The notes under the pieces were generated by a model. The model saw only the letters and a program-made list of their open reading frames with translations. It did no database searches and had not been told where the DNA came from. This document shows positions 22,501 through 33,690 of a stretch of DNA of 64,000 bases, in pieces (position 1 is the first letter of the stretch; each line of letters starts with the position of its first letter). The position numbers and the translations under genes were made by a program. The DNA is from Smallanthus sonchifolius (lineage: Eukaryota; Streptophyta; Magnoliopsida; Asterales; Asteraceae): contig CM042044.1 of the NCBI GenBank assembly GCA_023525975.1, positions 11,890,501 through 11,954,500 on the forward strand, given 5' to 3'.

Positions 22501-24153
22501 GTCAGATGCACCATCTACTCCGACCACAAAAGCTTGAAGTATTTCTTCGAACAAAAAGAGTTGAACATGAGGCAGCGGCGATGGTTAGAATTATTAAAAG
22601 ACTACGACTGTGAAATCCTTTACCACCCCAGAAAGGCGAATGTGGTGGCCGACGCCTTGAGTCGAAAGGAGGCGACAACTCCTATCGAAGTGAAATCCTA
22701 TCAACTAATCGTGACTCCAGATCTTATGACAGAAATAAAACGTGCCCAAGATGAAGCCTTGAAAGAGGAAAATGTCAAGAGGGAAAGGATAGTGGGTCAG
22801 CAAGAAAAGTTAGAAACCAATGCTTATGGGGTACGAACTCGGTTCGGGAGGATGTGGATACCCAAGGGTGGCGAACTTAGAGTCAAAATCCTTGACGAGG
22901 CTCACAAGTCTCGTTACTCTATCCATCCCGGAACTAACAAGATGTACCATGATTTGAAGAAGGAATACTGGTGGCCCGGCATGAAAAATGATGTAACCGA
23001 TTATGTGAGCAAATGCCTAACTTGCTCTCAAGTGAAGGCCGAACACCAGAAGCCGTGCGGAAAGATGCAACCACTATTCATTCCTGAATGGAAGTGGGAA
23101 CACATTACCATGGATTTCATAACCAAGCTACCGCGTACAGCTAAGGGACATGATACTATATGGGTAATTGTGGATAGACTGACGAAGAGTGCTCACTTCT
23201 TGCCCATGCGTGAGAGTTACTCGTCAGAAAAACTAGCAGAACTATTCATTAACGAGATCGTGGCCAGACACGGTATGCCATTGTCAATTGTGTCAGACCG
23301 GGACACGAGATTCACATCAAGGTTCTGGAGGCAATTCCATGAGGGAATGGGTACGAGACTTAATATCAGTACAGCTTACCACCCGCAAACCGATGGCCAG
23401 TCCGAAAGGACTATCCAAACTCTAGAGGACATGCTGCGGGCATGTATCATTGACTTTGGAGGTAGTTGGGATAGTCACTTACCACTGGCGGAGTTTTCTT
23501 ACAACAACAGTTACCATGTGACCATTGGAATGCCGCCTTATGAGATGTTATATGGAAGGAAGTGTAGAACGCCCGTATGTTGGGGCGAAATTGGGCAGAA
23601 AGATTTCGCAAGCCTTGACGTAGTCAAAGCAACTTCTGAGAAGTTTGACCAAATCAAAGCGCGAATGAAAGCCGCTAAGGATAGGCAAAAGTCTTACGCT
23701 GATAAGAGAAGGAGAGACCTTGAATTCCAGGTTGGAGATAAAGTACTATTGAAGGTGTCTCCGTGGAAGGGAATAATTCGATTCCGAAAAAGAGGGAAAC
23801 TAAGTCCGAGGTTTGTCGGACCATTTAAGATTGTGGCACGAGTTGGAAAGGTGGCTTATCGACTAGAACTGCCTGAAAAATTGAGTGGAATCCACCCTAC
23901 TTTTCACGTTTCGCAGTTGCGAAAGTGCCTAGCTGACGAATCGGCACAAGTGTCACTCGATGACATCGAAGTAGACAATAAGCTTAACTATATTGAGGAG
24001 CCCACAGCAATCCTAGACAGAAAAGAGAAGCGACTACGCAATAAAGTTATCCCGCTAATCAAAGTTCAATGGAAACATCGAAAAGGATCAGAAGCCACGT
24101 GGGAGACGGAGTCGGAAATGAGGGAGTTGTACCCTCAGATGTTTGACCCATGA
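19549..24153 (+). CDS. Gag-pol polyprotein of the chromovirus
   Basis: A single uninterrupted frame of 1534 residues that supplies the capsid and all replication enzymes of the element. Gag spans about 125-300. Two CCHC zinc knuckles follow, starting at C355 (CYRCGKTGHISREC) and C380 (CHNCGGSGHFSKDC). Protease: active-site motif DSGAS at D447. Reverse transcriptase about 620-860, with the catalytic FIDD motif at D783-D784. RNase H: SDASG at D930. Integrase: an HHCC zinc region beginning at H1119, then the catalytic triad D1189, D1250, E1286 with the classic 35-residue spacing between the last two. The tail (about 1480-1534) ends in a chromodomain-like KVQWKHRKGSEATWE segment, typical of chromoviruses. 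Gag and pol are fused without a frameshift. All catalytic residues are present, so it may be functional. It begins 427 bases after the PBS. Confidence 0.97.
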   Translation: MAGRKGAKGGAGTGRRGRPRVNRVEIEESEPSVHGSVSIHTTNEDSPSNPGAQDEEGLVLEPIVRRAIADEVAAVLKNTLPAALAETLKTVEGERERGLRAEDRNMIEPESEGEDSDYEEKRGCDYKSFRNCDPPTFDGKKDAIAAYYWIDRMTAVIKMSECRADQAVGFAAHSFAFEALSWWENVKKAKSERDIDRMKWEDLKTLVIQKFCPQNEIDKMEEAFVELRAGSLTHRQFTSRFNELTQLVPHLVNTEERRIKCYIQKLPPRVRTIINANTPGDFDSVVAMSGKIFDDVAAEGVTPAETQKKWSNATKRSGGDWSASKSKKPRPEERVNCSKCDRPHLGECKYGLNICYRCGKTGHISRECPNAPGSANNRKCHNCGGSGHFSKDCRKPRTTNNEKAKEAEKGGARTRAYALTQEEARGDPNVVSGTFILGHTFVSVLFDSGASKSFISSSFCKRLKCKTSKIERAFNVETAVGRNTKVVELVDDLTIKIEGHRFPVRLFVIALGGFDVVLGMDWLSANEARIVCKRKVIQLNAPDGSEVVIYGERDIPLTNVISQMKAEKYMRRGCEAYLAYVIDKDVKVKELSEVPVVCHYPEVFPEELPGLPPDRETEFQIDLMPGAQPVAKAPYRLAPLEMKELMTQLEELLEKGFIRPSISPWGAPVLFVKKKDGAMRMCIDYRELNKRTVKNKYPLPRIDDLFDQLQGAKWFSKIDLRSGYHQLKVREEDIPKTAFRTRYGHYEFRVMTFGLTNAPAAFMDMMNRVCRPMLDRSVIVFIDDILVYSKSKGDHACHLREVLDTLKTEKLYAKFTKCAFWLKEVQFLGHVINAEGIMVDPAKIDAVWNWEIPKTPTDVRSFLGLAGYYRRFIQDFSKIASPLTKLTRKDVKYEWGQAQTTAFEELKKRLTRAPVLTLPDGNEDLVVYSDASGQGLGCVLMQRGKVIAYASRQLKTHEVNYPTHDLELAAVVFALKIWRHYLYGVRCTIYSDHKSLKYFFEQKELNMRQRRWLELLKDYDCEILYHPRKANVVADALSRKEATTPIEVKSYQLIVTPDLMTEIKRAQDEALKEENVKRERIVGQQEKLETNAYGVRTRFGRMWIPKGGELRVKILDEAHKSRYSIHPGTNKMYHDLKKEYWWPGMKNDVTDYVSKCLTCSQVKAEHQKPCGKMQPLFIPEWKWEHITMDFITKLPRTAKGHDTIWVIVDRLTKSAHFLPMRESYSSEKLAELFINEIVARHGMPLSIVSDRDTRFTSRFWRQFHEGMGTRLNISTAYHPQTDGQSERTIQTLEDMLRACIIDFGGSWDSHLPLAEFSYNNSYHVTIGMPPYEMLYGRKCRTPVCWGEIGQKDFASLDVVKATSEKFDQIKARMKAAKDRQKSYADKRRRDLEFQVGDKVLLKVSPWKGIIRFRKRGKLSPRFVGPFKIVARVGKVAYRLELPEKLSGIHPTFHVSQLRKCLADESAQVSLDDIEVDNKLNYIEEPTAILDRKEKRLRNKVIPLIKVQWKHRKGSEATWETESEMRELYPQMFDP

Positions 24154-24154
24154 A

Positions 24155-24174
24155 AGGTTTCGAGGGCGAAACCT
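24155..24174 (+). other. Perfect hairpin right after gag-pol
   Basis: AGGTTTCGAGGGCGAAACCT forms an 8-base stem with a 4-base loop, two bases after the stop codon and just before the polypurine tract. It could act in transcript stability or packaging; the sequence shows only the structure. Confidence 0.6.
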
Positions 24175-24177
24175 CTA

Positions 24178-24190
24178 ATAAGAAGGGTAG
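24178..24190 (+). other. Polypurine tract
   Basis: ATAAGAAGGGTAG, followed by ACT and the TG of the 3-prime LTR, is the purine-rich primer for plus-strand DNA synthesis. Confidence 0.75.
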
Positions 24191-24673
24191 ACTTGTAACA
24201 TCCCAAATAATAGAAAGTAAATAAAAAGGAAAAGAACAAGTGGGCTTGGCCCAGATTTCGGCCCATGGGCCGATATTAGAAGGAAACCCTTCTACATCTG
24301 CACACAGCCTCTCCCCATCCTCTCATTTGCGCAAGACTAGAAAGAGAAAGAGAGAGCTCAGTCTAGAGAGAGAAAGATCGGGATCAAGCTCAAAGTCTCG
24401 AAGATTTGTTGCTCACTACCTCTGGAGCATAAAGAAACAGGAAAGAAGCAGTAACAGGTAATCGCTATACCTAAATCTGAGTTTTTGTAACTTTCGGGTT
24501 AAAGGGTAAAAATCGAGTGAAGAGGTAGATTTTACGTGTGAAACTTGAAACAAACCACATATTTGGGTTCATGGGAAGTAAAGGAACGTTTCGAACGTAA
24601 AAAGTTCAAAGCTTGATCGATTAGAATAAATGGTCAGATCTAGGGTTTCTGTTTGGGGAAGATGACTGAGTCA

Positions 24674-25072
24674 TCGAAACTACATAGTTTCGATAGACAA
24701 AGTATGACTCGAAACTACCGAGTTTCGATTGTAGCAGACCCATCGAAACTACATAGTTTCGATACAGACCCTAAACTTAAACTACTAAGATTTTACACAA
24801 GTCACCACTCGAAACTACATAGTTTCGATAGGCAAAGTATGACTCGAAACTACATAGTTTCGATAGACAGAGTACCACTCGAAACTACATAGTTTCGATA
24901 GACAAAAGTATAACTCGAAACTACATAGTTTCGATAGACAAAGTATGACTCGAAACTACATAGTTTCGATAGACAAAGTATGACTCGAAACTACATAGTT
25001 TCGATAGGCAAAGTATGACTCGAAACTACCTAGTTTCGATAGAAAGGGTATGACTCGAAACTACGGGGTTTA
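24674..25072. repeat. Palindrome array, 3-prime LTR copy
   Basis: Same array as 17,292-17,690. The copy around 24,950-24,970 has the regular ACATAG centre where the 5-prime LTR has ACAAAG, one of the three LTR differences. Confidence 0.93.
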
Positions 25073-26344
25073 TACTTAGTAATGTCTAGTGTCATTTAGG
25101 AGCAATACCTTATGCATATAACTTTATTATACAGATCGTGAGTAACCCTAGTGACGCTCAGTGACCAATTGAGAGCATTTCTGAGACCACCCATCAGGTG
25201 AGTTCAAGATCCCTATTTTACTGTTTTAGGGTGGTGTGCATACTCAAGAATTAGACGTTTATAAATAAATGTATATTATTTAATTAAACGTTTTGTAAGA
25301 AAGAAAGATAACGGTTGTTAAACCGAATGTTTTGACAGGAAGAAAGATAACGGTTGTTAAACCGAACGTTTTGAAAGAAAGAAAGAAAGAAGAATGGTTT
25401 ATTTAACTATATGTTTTATAAACAAGAGAAAGAGAAGAAAGAATGGGTTATTTAACTATATGATTTATAAACAAGAGAAAGAGAAGAAAGAATGGTTTAC
25501 TTAACTATATGTTTTATAAACGAAGAGAAGAATAATAAGTCAAATACATTGTCTAATCTGTAAGAGTATGCTTATACGACGAAAGACTTGGAGTAGTAGC
25601 GTAGTCCTAGAGGCTAGTGCTACTCTAAGCATAGTAGCAAGTCTTGAGGTAGTAGTATAGTCCTTGAGACTAGTGCTACCCGAAGCCGATGCTGCGTCAT
25701 GGACAAGTCCATGATGCACCATGAGAGAAATCGGGACAGTGCTCGGCAGGGCATTGTAACGAGGATGTTGCAACTGGTTAAGATGAGTAACGACGGTTAC
25801 TCTAGCGGCGACGGTCGCTAAGAAAGAATGAAGAAGCCCGCTTGGGGGCACAGAAAGTCGGTTATCGGCCTTTGGACGTTGAGCCTTAGGGAACAATAAC
25901 CGCGAGAAAGAGTTCCTTCGGGAAGTAAGAACGAAGAAGCCCGCTCGGGGGCACAGAACAGATTGTAGACATTAATGTATGACTTAAAGAAAAGAGTACA
26001 AAGTAAATACGTATGAATATAGAAGAAGAAAGAAAGATTTTTATACGTATGTATTTTAAAGAAGGAAGACATATTTTAATGTGTATGTATTTAAAGAATA
26101 AAGAAAGATTTCATTGTATTACGTGTATAATATAATACGTATATTTAAAAGGGAAAATCCTTTTTATATATATATAAAGCTAAAGAAAACTTGAACTCAC
26201 CAGCGTTAGCTGACTATTTTAGTATGCACATCAGGTAGCAAAGGAAAGGAAAAGAAATGATGGTTTCGAGGGCTTAGGAGTGAATGGCTGGATGACTGCT
26301 GCTGATGAAGACTGACATCCCCATTTGCTAGTTTTAGATTGTTG

Positions 26345-26424
26345 CCCGTCTACCTGCCATTAGTTTGTAATTTTGGTACTTCTTGCCGTTAATAATCAAG
26401 AAATCCTAATTCGTTTTAAAAAAA
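26345..26424 (+). mobile_element. 80-bp poly(A)-tailed retroposed fragment in the 3-prime LTR
   Basis: The insert is absent from the 5-prime LTR. It is flanked by the 9-base direct repeat AGATTGTTG (26,336-26,344 and 26,425-26,433) and ends TTTTAAAAAAAA. This is the signature of a retroposed 3-prime end copied by LINE machinery after the chromovirus inserted. Its source (an mRNA 3-prime UTR, a LINE or a SINE) is not recognisable. Confidence 0.85.
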
Positions 26425-26576
26425 AGATTGTTGAACTATGTTTAAATTTTAAGTTTTAATTGACTCTGAATTTTGTAAAGACTTCCGCTGTTAGTTTAAT
26501 GTTTGATTCAAAGTTTAAGAACTATGTATATGCAATGTTTGCCAACTGTGAGAGGTACCCGGTTTGGGTCCTTTCA

Positions 26577-27144
26577 CCACCCAACACCCACAAAATTTCC
26601 TCTTTCTCCCGTGAAGCCACTCACGCGGACTCCCTCACCCCCCCTTTCACGCCATAGGGGGCGGTGTTCCCTTGATGCTCACGCCGTGAAATCCCTCACG
26701 GGTACCCTCCCGTGAGGGTATACCACATACCTTAACCAATTCAAGTCTATCTTCCCACCAATGTGGGAAAAGATCAATCAATTTTCTTCCATTTTTCATA
26801 GCCTTGGTATTTTCAAACACCCAAATTCGAGAATCTATATCCCATTTAACTTAGCTTCATTTTGGACACAATTTTGTTTGTTGCGAAACTCTCACATAGT
26901 TGAACACAAACCAATTAAATACTAACTATATTAATCGTAATTACATATAATTATTCGTGTTCAAAGTTAGTTAAAAATCACTTTTCACTAATTTTTCCAA
27001 CAAGAAAATCATAACAATTTATTGTCGAAATAGAAAGTAAACGAGAGCACAAGATATTCTTCAAGTATTAGGATTACTGAAATTCATATCAAAGTATTTT
27101 GAAAATTAAGAGAAAAAAATACTAACAAATTATACTAACAAGAA
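26577..27144. repeat. Older repeat that hosted the chromovirus
   Basis: It continues the 16.5-16.8 kb repeat. A perfect short hairpin (CTCACGGG, 6-base loop, CCCGTGAG) lies at 26,695-26,716. Positions 26,740-27,010 are the diverged partner of 12,060-12,370. No gene. Confidence 0.5.
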
Positions 27145-27370
27145 ATGCAGACCCACGCTCCGTGGTGGGAGTCGGAGACTAAACGGTTGAGGCGGTGACA
27201 TTAATGTGGTTAAGCACAAAAAAAACGTATAAAGTTAACATTGCAACATAAACATGATAAAAGACAGTTACATAACGAAACCGGTGTTTTTTAGTCGGTG
27301 TCGGTTAATAATTTTCATGGTACCCGCGCGTTGCGGTGGGGCGGTACGATTTAAAGAAACGTATTAAGTT
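27145..27370. repeat. Dispersed repeat, partner of 55,650-55,925
   Basis: Shared collinear blocks include TTGAGGCGGT, ACATTAA, ATGGCT/GTGGTT, ACGTATAAAGTTA and GGTGTTTTTT. GC-rich hairpin-like words (CGCTCCGTGGTGGGAG; CGCGCGTTGCGGTGGGGC) of the kind found near Helitron 3-prime ends occur in both copies. The class is not certain. Confidence 0.45.
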
Positions 27371-29229
27371 ACAACAGACATTTATGGAGACTGAAACATA
27401 TTTTGAAAGCATTATAATGCTCCGAACATTGCGATATAATGATTTAGAAAAAGGTATTTTAATAGATTTTTTTAAAAAAGTTTAAAGGAAAAAGAAAAGA
27501 AAAAAAAAGTTGCTGGCCATAGGGATAGAACATGTGACCATTATGTATGTTGTATAATCAACCAACTCCACTATCAGATCCTTTATGTTTATTTAGAGAA
27601 TTAATATAGTTAATTATAGGATTACTTAAAAAGCAATAATTATTTCATAAAGCACAGACGTTGCTTTTTAAGTAATACTATAATAGGAAGGGTTCTTTCT
27701 ATGAATTTACATTGCTAATGACGAATGTTTACGTTGCTAATATCAGTGTAAACGATAATGAGTGAAGGTTACTCTACATGTATGAGAAACGGTTTTACAA
27801 TCGAATATAAGAACAATTAAATAATCTGGTTCCATAGTAGAGCCATTACCATGCCTACATCAAAGACTATATTAAGATAACTACTGTTTTCGTCCCCGTG
27901 GTTTTTTGAATATCTTAGTTCCTCTCCATAAACTTTTTTTTTGCCTAGACCTTATATGGTTTTTATTTATTGTCATTTCAGTGTCTAAAACTAACTCAGT
28001 TTACTTTTACCGTTACTCCAACCCACCCCTTTCTTCTTCACCGCCTCACCATCTTTCTTCTTAGTCAGGCCTCATCTTTCTCCCGTTTGCTCACCATCTT
28101 TCTTCTTAGTCAGGCCTAATCTTTCTCCCGTTTGCTCACGACTCTCACCTTATACGTAAAATCAAGCACACGTCTCACAATCTTTACTTCTACATACACT
28201 TATGATGCATTTGGACACCGTCCTTAGCTATTAAGATCCGTTAATCACATTCTAATAAGAAACCTCTAAAATCGCATCCGAGCTACAAGAAGAAACTCTA
28301 GAAAATGTGTTTTGTTACCGAAGAGTTTGAATCACATTCTAATAAGAAACCTCTAAAATCGCATCAATGAACTCAACCTTGCTTATGTATGAAACCCTAC
28401 ATCGTCAAAGCGATCATGGTGACCACATCTCCCAAAGCTATATACTCTTTTTCTAGTCTCTTTGATAATCCTTTATTTAAGCTTCCATGGGAAATTGTGT
28501 GCTTCCAACCCCTTATTGCAGATTTCACTAAGGTCTAGCTAAATCAACCGTTTCTTGATATATTGTTAACTTTTTCCCATAAACCATCTGAAATTACTAA
28601 AATAAAGAATTGTTAGAAGTGTACTTAAGTATTTAATATATCAAACCAACTATTAAGGTGAACTCAAGATCACTTTTCAGGTAAAGGGGTCCGAAGAGGT
28701 AATTTTTAACCACAAAAGACCATATACATGTATACTCGATACCCGTGTGTATACCCGCTTACGACTTACCCACTTGATATTGAGTAGCGGGTGACCAAGG
28801 TATGAGGCGTGATTTTATAACCAGGTATGAAAGTACTGAGATCACCAATACTCATTCCAACTTAGTGTCATTCCTACTTAACAAGCATTTAAATACATTT
28901 TAACAGAGTTTTGGTCGTTTTATTTTCAACTAATTCTTTTTATTTTATTGATTTAATCCGTTATAAACAAAACTCGAACGCACACGTCTACAAATTAATA
29001 ATTTAAAGTTGTCAATTCTTAACCGTAATCATTGATTTATTCTTGAAAAAAAAAACTTGTTTATGTAAAGGAAACCATAATGGAGTAGTTGCAAGTTGTT
29101 TTTTCTTCCAATATTTAATAATTTCGTGACACCACAAATTAGTGTCTAACTGTAAACTACGTAAACCCCGCCACCATAAATTATCGTTTACTCCGCCGTC
29201 GACGTCAATTATTAATTCTAAAAAAGAAA
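27371..29229. other. Gene-free repeat stretch
   Basis: It has one unpaired end of a TIR family (GTTTTCGTCCCCGTGG at about 27,886). A 44-base unit (CTCACCATCTTTCTTCTTAG start) is in tandem at 28,046-28,138, and a 35-base unit (AATCACATTCTAATAAGAAA start) is duplicated at about 28,245 and 28,332. No coding sequence. Confidence 0.5.
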
Positions 29230-29551
29230 GAGTAAAGTACACGGATTGGTCTATGTGGTTTATCAAAAATTTTGGATTTGGTCCCTAGCTTTCTAAAACT
29301 ACACAGATAGTCCATGTGGTTTGCACTTTGTAACGCATTTAGTCCCAAACTTTGTCAAAAGTACATGTATGGTCTCTGTGGTTTACACTTTGTAACGCAT
29401 TTAGACTTTAACTTGGACCTTTAGATTTGTTGGTTGCGGACTAAATGCGTTACAAAGTTCAAACCACAGGGACCATCTATGTACTTTTGAAAAGCTAAGG
29501 ACCAAATACAAAATTTTAGTAAACCACATGAACCATCCGTGTACTTTACTC
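29230..29551. mobile_element. Mutator-type MITE, 322 bp
   Basis: Long inverted arms start GAGTAAAGTACACGGAT and end ATCCGTGTACTTTACTC, with ~65 bases of good pairing and internal repeats of GTTTNNACTTTGTAACGCAT. Flanks AAAAAGAAA (29,221-29,229) and AAAAATAAA (29,553-29,561) agree at 8 of 9, compatible with a 9-bp target duplication. No ORF. Confidence 0.65.
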
Positions 29552-32500
29552 CAAAAATAAATTAAGAAACTTTTATTTTCAATCTATTTTTTTTAAGGTT
29601 CAATCTAAATACCCAAATATTTAAATGATGTAATTGATGATTGAAAATAGAAGAGGCTATTATATCTCCTTTCTAACAAAAAATAAAAATAAAAATAAAA
29701 ACTAAATGGTTTTATTACTTGGCATCATCATATTCTATCTTATAATTTTTTTCCACTAAAACTATATTTATATCCTCCATTTAATACTTTTATGTTTAGT
29801 TTTTTTTTAAAATTACATAAATAAACATTTTCATCATTATTACCATTGGCTCACATTTTTTAAAAATTATCATCAAAACTTAATATTTAAAAAAAAATCA
29901 AGAATTAAAAACAAAAGATTTTAAAAAAGCGAGATTTTAAAGTTTTATTATTAAAAAAAGAAATTTTCAAAATTTTATTACAAAAAAAACAAGATTTTTT
30001 TAATTTTACATATAAAATTTGAAAATATTACGTTTGTATTTTAATCCACTTCCTTTGGATACATGGATTAAATCCCCTAAATGAGCCTTCGAAATGGGTC
30101 AGTGATGGACCTTGAGAATGGGCTTGAGGTGGCAGTTATTTGGGTTTAGGAAGACCACTTATAGATAGACCGGTGTAATCCTTATTTCTTTTAGGCCTTA
30201 GAAATGAGGTAGGAAATAAGCCCAAGTATGGGATTGAGCGTATCACTAGTACAGCTGTGGAACGGATATTGGATTATGCAGGTTTGTGTGTTAATCCCCC
30301 TAAATGAGCCTTAGAAATAGGATGGGAGTGGACATTGAGAATGGGCTTGATGTGGTGGCTAGTACAGACTTGATATCTTGGACTGGGATTGATGACCTTT
30401 GACTTATATCTGCACTTGGGCCTCGCGTGTTCTGGATGTTTTTATTTGGGCTTAGACTTTGGTGTTTTATTTATGGGCCTGCGTGCCTACTATGTTTTAT
30501 AATTTGGGCATGTGTGCCTACTATGTTTTTAGTTGAGTTGGGCCTGTATGCCTAGTTTGTTTCATGATTGGTTTGGGCTTCGGCCTCTTAGTATGTCCTC
30601 TTTATTCTCGTGGTTCCCCCCTCCATGGTAAAAAAAACCCAGGAAGGGGGGGGGGTGCACCTAGTATGTAACACCTATTTAATTTTAATAAAACATTTAT
30701 CTATGGCTTTGCTCTTTTCCTAAAAAAATATTTAAATAGTAGTTTTTTAATTAAATTTTATATTTATAAACAAACTTTTTATAATTTAAATAAATATGTG
30801 TTAGAATAGTGTTTACTAATATTTAATTAGTAGTTTTTTAATTAAATTTTATATTTATAAACAAACTTTTTAATTTGATTTATAAATTTTTAATACTTAG
30901 TTTTTAATAAAATTAAGAAACTTACAAATATTTATTTTTAAAAGTGTATTTTATTTTAAACTTTAATTTTTTTTAAATGACAAGAATTTTTTTCAAAAAA
31001 CATTTTAACAAGTTTCAATTCTAATTTATTAGTTTTAAATTTTCCATATTTAATTTGGGAATTTTAAATTTAATTCTGTCGAAATATTAAGGAGTTCAAT
31101 TTTTAAATTTTAGACTTTTAAATTTTGAATTTAAAAGACGATATATTGATAAAATTTAAATTTTATTTGTATCTTTTTATTGTTTTTTTAATGAGAGATT
31201 TAGTATTAAAAGTTTAGCGGGATTTTCCGCATACAAGTATAAATAGATCTACTGGTTGGGGTCGAGCTATATTAAAAATTCATTAAATCTTTAATTTCCG
31301 GAAATTTATATATAAATTTCGGTATTAAAAACTGGCGCAATTTGATCAAAGTTTGATTTTGAAAAATAACTGTCCGACAACAGTTATTTATCTCCCCACC
31401 CCCCGATTTTATATAAGAAAACTGTCTATGGCCATCATCTCTTATTCACGGAAAATCGTACGATACTTGATTCTTGCTTTCTCAATCTGAGTTTTAATGA
31501 TTGAAGTATTCGGGTGAACCACAGAATAATTTCGATCTAAAAGTGTTCACGACTCTCAACTATCCGTTGTTGTATTCTTAGAAATCTCATACATTAACGC
31601 ATACTAAAAACAAAGCGGCCTCACCTACTAGCCTTGATCTACTCCATTCCTGATTATCACATGCGGTCCAAATCTCTTTTTAGAACCATGGTGTATGTAT
31701 TAATAAGACATGTTGATAAATGTTTAGCTACCTTGACGATAAAATAATATAGATTAGTCGGAGCATTTAAAAAGTGGTCATCTTGCCTCATGTTTGTGGT
31801 CTATTTATTTTATGTTTTATTGTTGTTAAGTGATCGTTAAATACTTACATAATAAGAATGTTTTATTGTTGTTGAGTGATCGTTAAATACTTGCATAATA
31901 AGAAAACAAGTTGAAAGAGGTATTTTTGTTCTCCAAATGTGCAGTTAAAAAGGAAGCCTGGTATTGGGCCGGTTTTTGTTAAACTTTTAAGAAGGCCCAA
32001 GTGAGATTCGATAAGCCCAAAATCAAAATACCTAAATTCTCAACTCAAATTCCTAGCTAACATGTTTGATCCAAAATTGTTTCAAGTTTTTTTTTTGTTT
32101 TTTTAATAACCGCGAAAATCCGTCATCAGTTCTTGTGTTGTTTCGTTTTTGGTTTAATTATGTTAAATATATTAGTAGCTTAATATTAGGGTTTAGTAGT
32201 GTTTAGCCCACAGGCCTAAGTTAGTCTAAGATTTCTAGTTTGTTTCCTAAAGGATGGAATATCAGCCTCTTTATCTAATAAACCAGTTGTTTTAAGTTTA
32301 TTTTATCACCAACACATCAATCATTAAAGTTTTTAGGGCTAATTAAAGGTTTCTAATCCAAATTATACCTTTTTCGATCAAGTTAAATCTTAGTTTAATG
32401 TTAACTCGTCTAGGTTACAACCTTAACTTAAAATCCAGCAAAAAGCTTAATCAACTTTATTATATTTATATCATTCCATGTGTTATATTGTTCAACCTGA

Positions 32501-33328
32501 TCTGAATTTACATATTAAAATATACGATTTATGATTAATACATAAAAAATTAATGTCTATAGATATTTTAAAATATAACATATAAAACTAAAAGAGAGAA
32601 CATTCTTACGCATGTAATAAAATATAAATATCCTCCTAACCTAATAATTATATATTCAAAGCCATCAGTATTCAATTAAGAAAAAGTTAATAATAATTGA
32701 GAATTAAATCAGGCGTTGACTGCAACTATATATGGCTGCTTCATGCAACATAAGGTCTTCTTTCCGGGAGAGGGGTCACTTGTGGTTTTGATCTCTTGAC
32801 ATTAAACCTTTAAATTTATTTTTAGACCAAAATTACAAATTTCATGTTTTAAGTATTACCTAAATTTAAGTATATGTCCTTTAAGTAAGGAAATTACAAA
32901 ATACGTAATTTATGTTTAAAAAACCTTGCACGTTACGTCCTTTAGCTTAAATCATGTTATGTGCAAGGTACATGAGAGTATTTTGGTCTTTTTACCGTAC
33001 AAGGACTATTTCTGTAAACTCTCATCTATAGGAACAAATTACAACAATAATTCTTTTATGTGGGAACCGACAGTAGAGGTGGTTCCCGGTTGAATCGGCT
33101 GGCCCGGTCCAATTTTAAGATCATTGTGTATAATTGTGTGTAATTATAAACATGTACCGCTAAGTTATAGACATATGTTGTGTAACTATGGTGTGTAATT
33201 ATGGCGCATAATTATAGACACGTATAACCTCTCGCAAAAGTACATGTTGCATCTTGCTAACTTCTTATATACTTCTCACGCTAAAAAACTTTGTATAATT
33301 CCCTCATATATATTATATATATAGGATT
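29552..33328. other. AT-rich gene-free stretch with a possible LINE 3-prime tail
   Basis: At 30,050-30,727 there are repeated text blocks (TAAATGAGCCTTNGAAAT, GAGAATGGGCTTGA, GGGCCTGNNTGCCTA) ending in CCTAAAAAAA, resembling a LINE 3-prime UTR; no RT remains, so this is weak. A TATA-like TTTTATATAAG lies at 31,408-31,418 with no gene I can support behind it. The rest is AT-rich. Confidence 0.4.
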
Positions 33329-33690
33329 ATGTTCAAATGAGAACTCCAAATATTTTGAGAACTCGTGAAAAAAAATAAGAAATCATTTATTTATCTAATA
33401 TACTAACATTACTATTAAAATACAACATTTTTATGTCGATTGATATGTGTAAATTTACATGTACTCGTATATTATAAACATTTACACATGCGTACATGGT
33501 AAAGACTTACACATGTGCACATAAGAGACTTACAAATGTAAAAATGTTTCTAATATACGAGTACATGCAAATTTACACATATTCATATAAAAATGTTGTA
33601 TTTGAATAGTACTTTTAGTATTTTAAATAAATAAATGATTTTTTAAATTATTTTTAGTAAGTTCTTAAAATATTTAAGAGTTATCAAACA
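33329..33690. mobile_element. Fold-back MITE, about 360 bp
   Basis: The left arm (AAATCATTTATTTAT, AATACAACATTTTTATG, GTACTCGTATATTA) reappears inverted in the right arm with short indels, each arm about 150 bases. No convincing target duplication. Confidence 0.65.

Larger units (their letters stand above)
16812..26576 (+). mobile_element. Complete Ty3/gypsy chromovirus (Tekay/Del-like), 9.77 kb
   Basis: Structure in order: 5-prime LTR, PBS, one long gag-pol frame, polypurine tract, 3-prime LTR. The flanks CCACC (16,807-16,811) and CCACC (26,577-26,581) are a perfect 5-bp target duplication. The LTRs differ by only three substitutions that I can find (17,579/24,961; near 18,233/25,615; near 18,915/26,297) plus an 89-bp insertion in the 3-prime copy. 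With uninterrupted gag-pol, this is a very recent and possibly still competent insertion. The Tekay/Del assignment rests on the C-terminal chromodomain-like tail, domain order and LTR size; a tree of the RT domain would settle it. Confidence 0.95.
24194..26576 (+). repeat. 3-prime LTR of the chromovirus, 2383 bp
   Basis: Copy of 16,812-19,105 offset by 7382 bases, with three substitutions noticed and one 89-bp insertion (26,345-26,433). It ends GGGTCCTTTCA and is followed directly by the CCACC target duplication. Confidence 0.95.
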
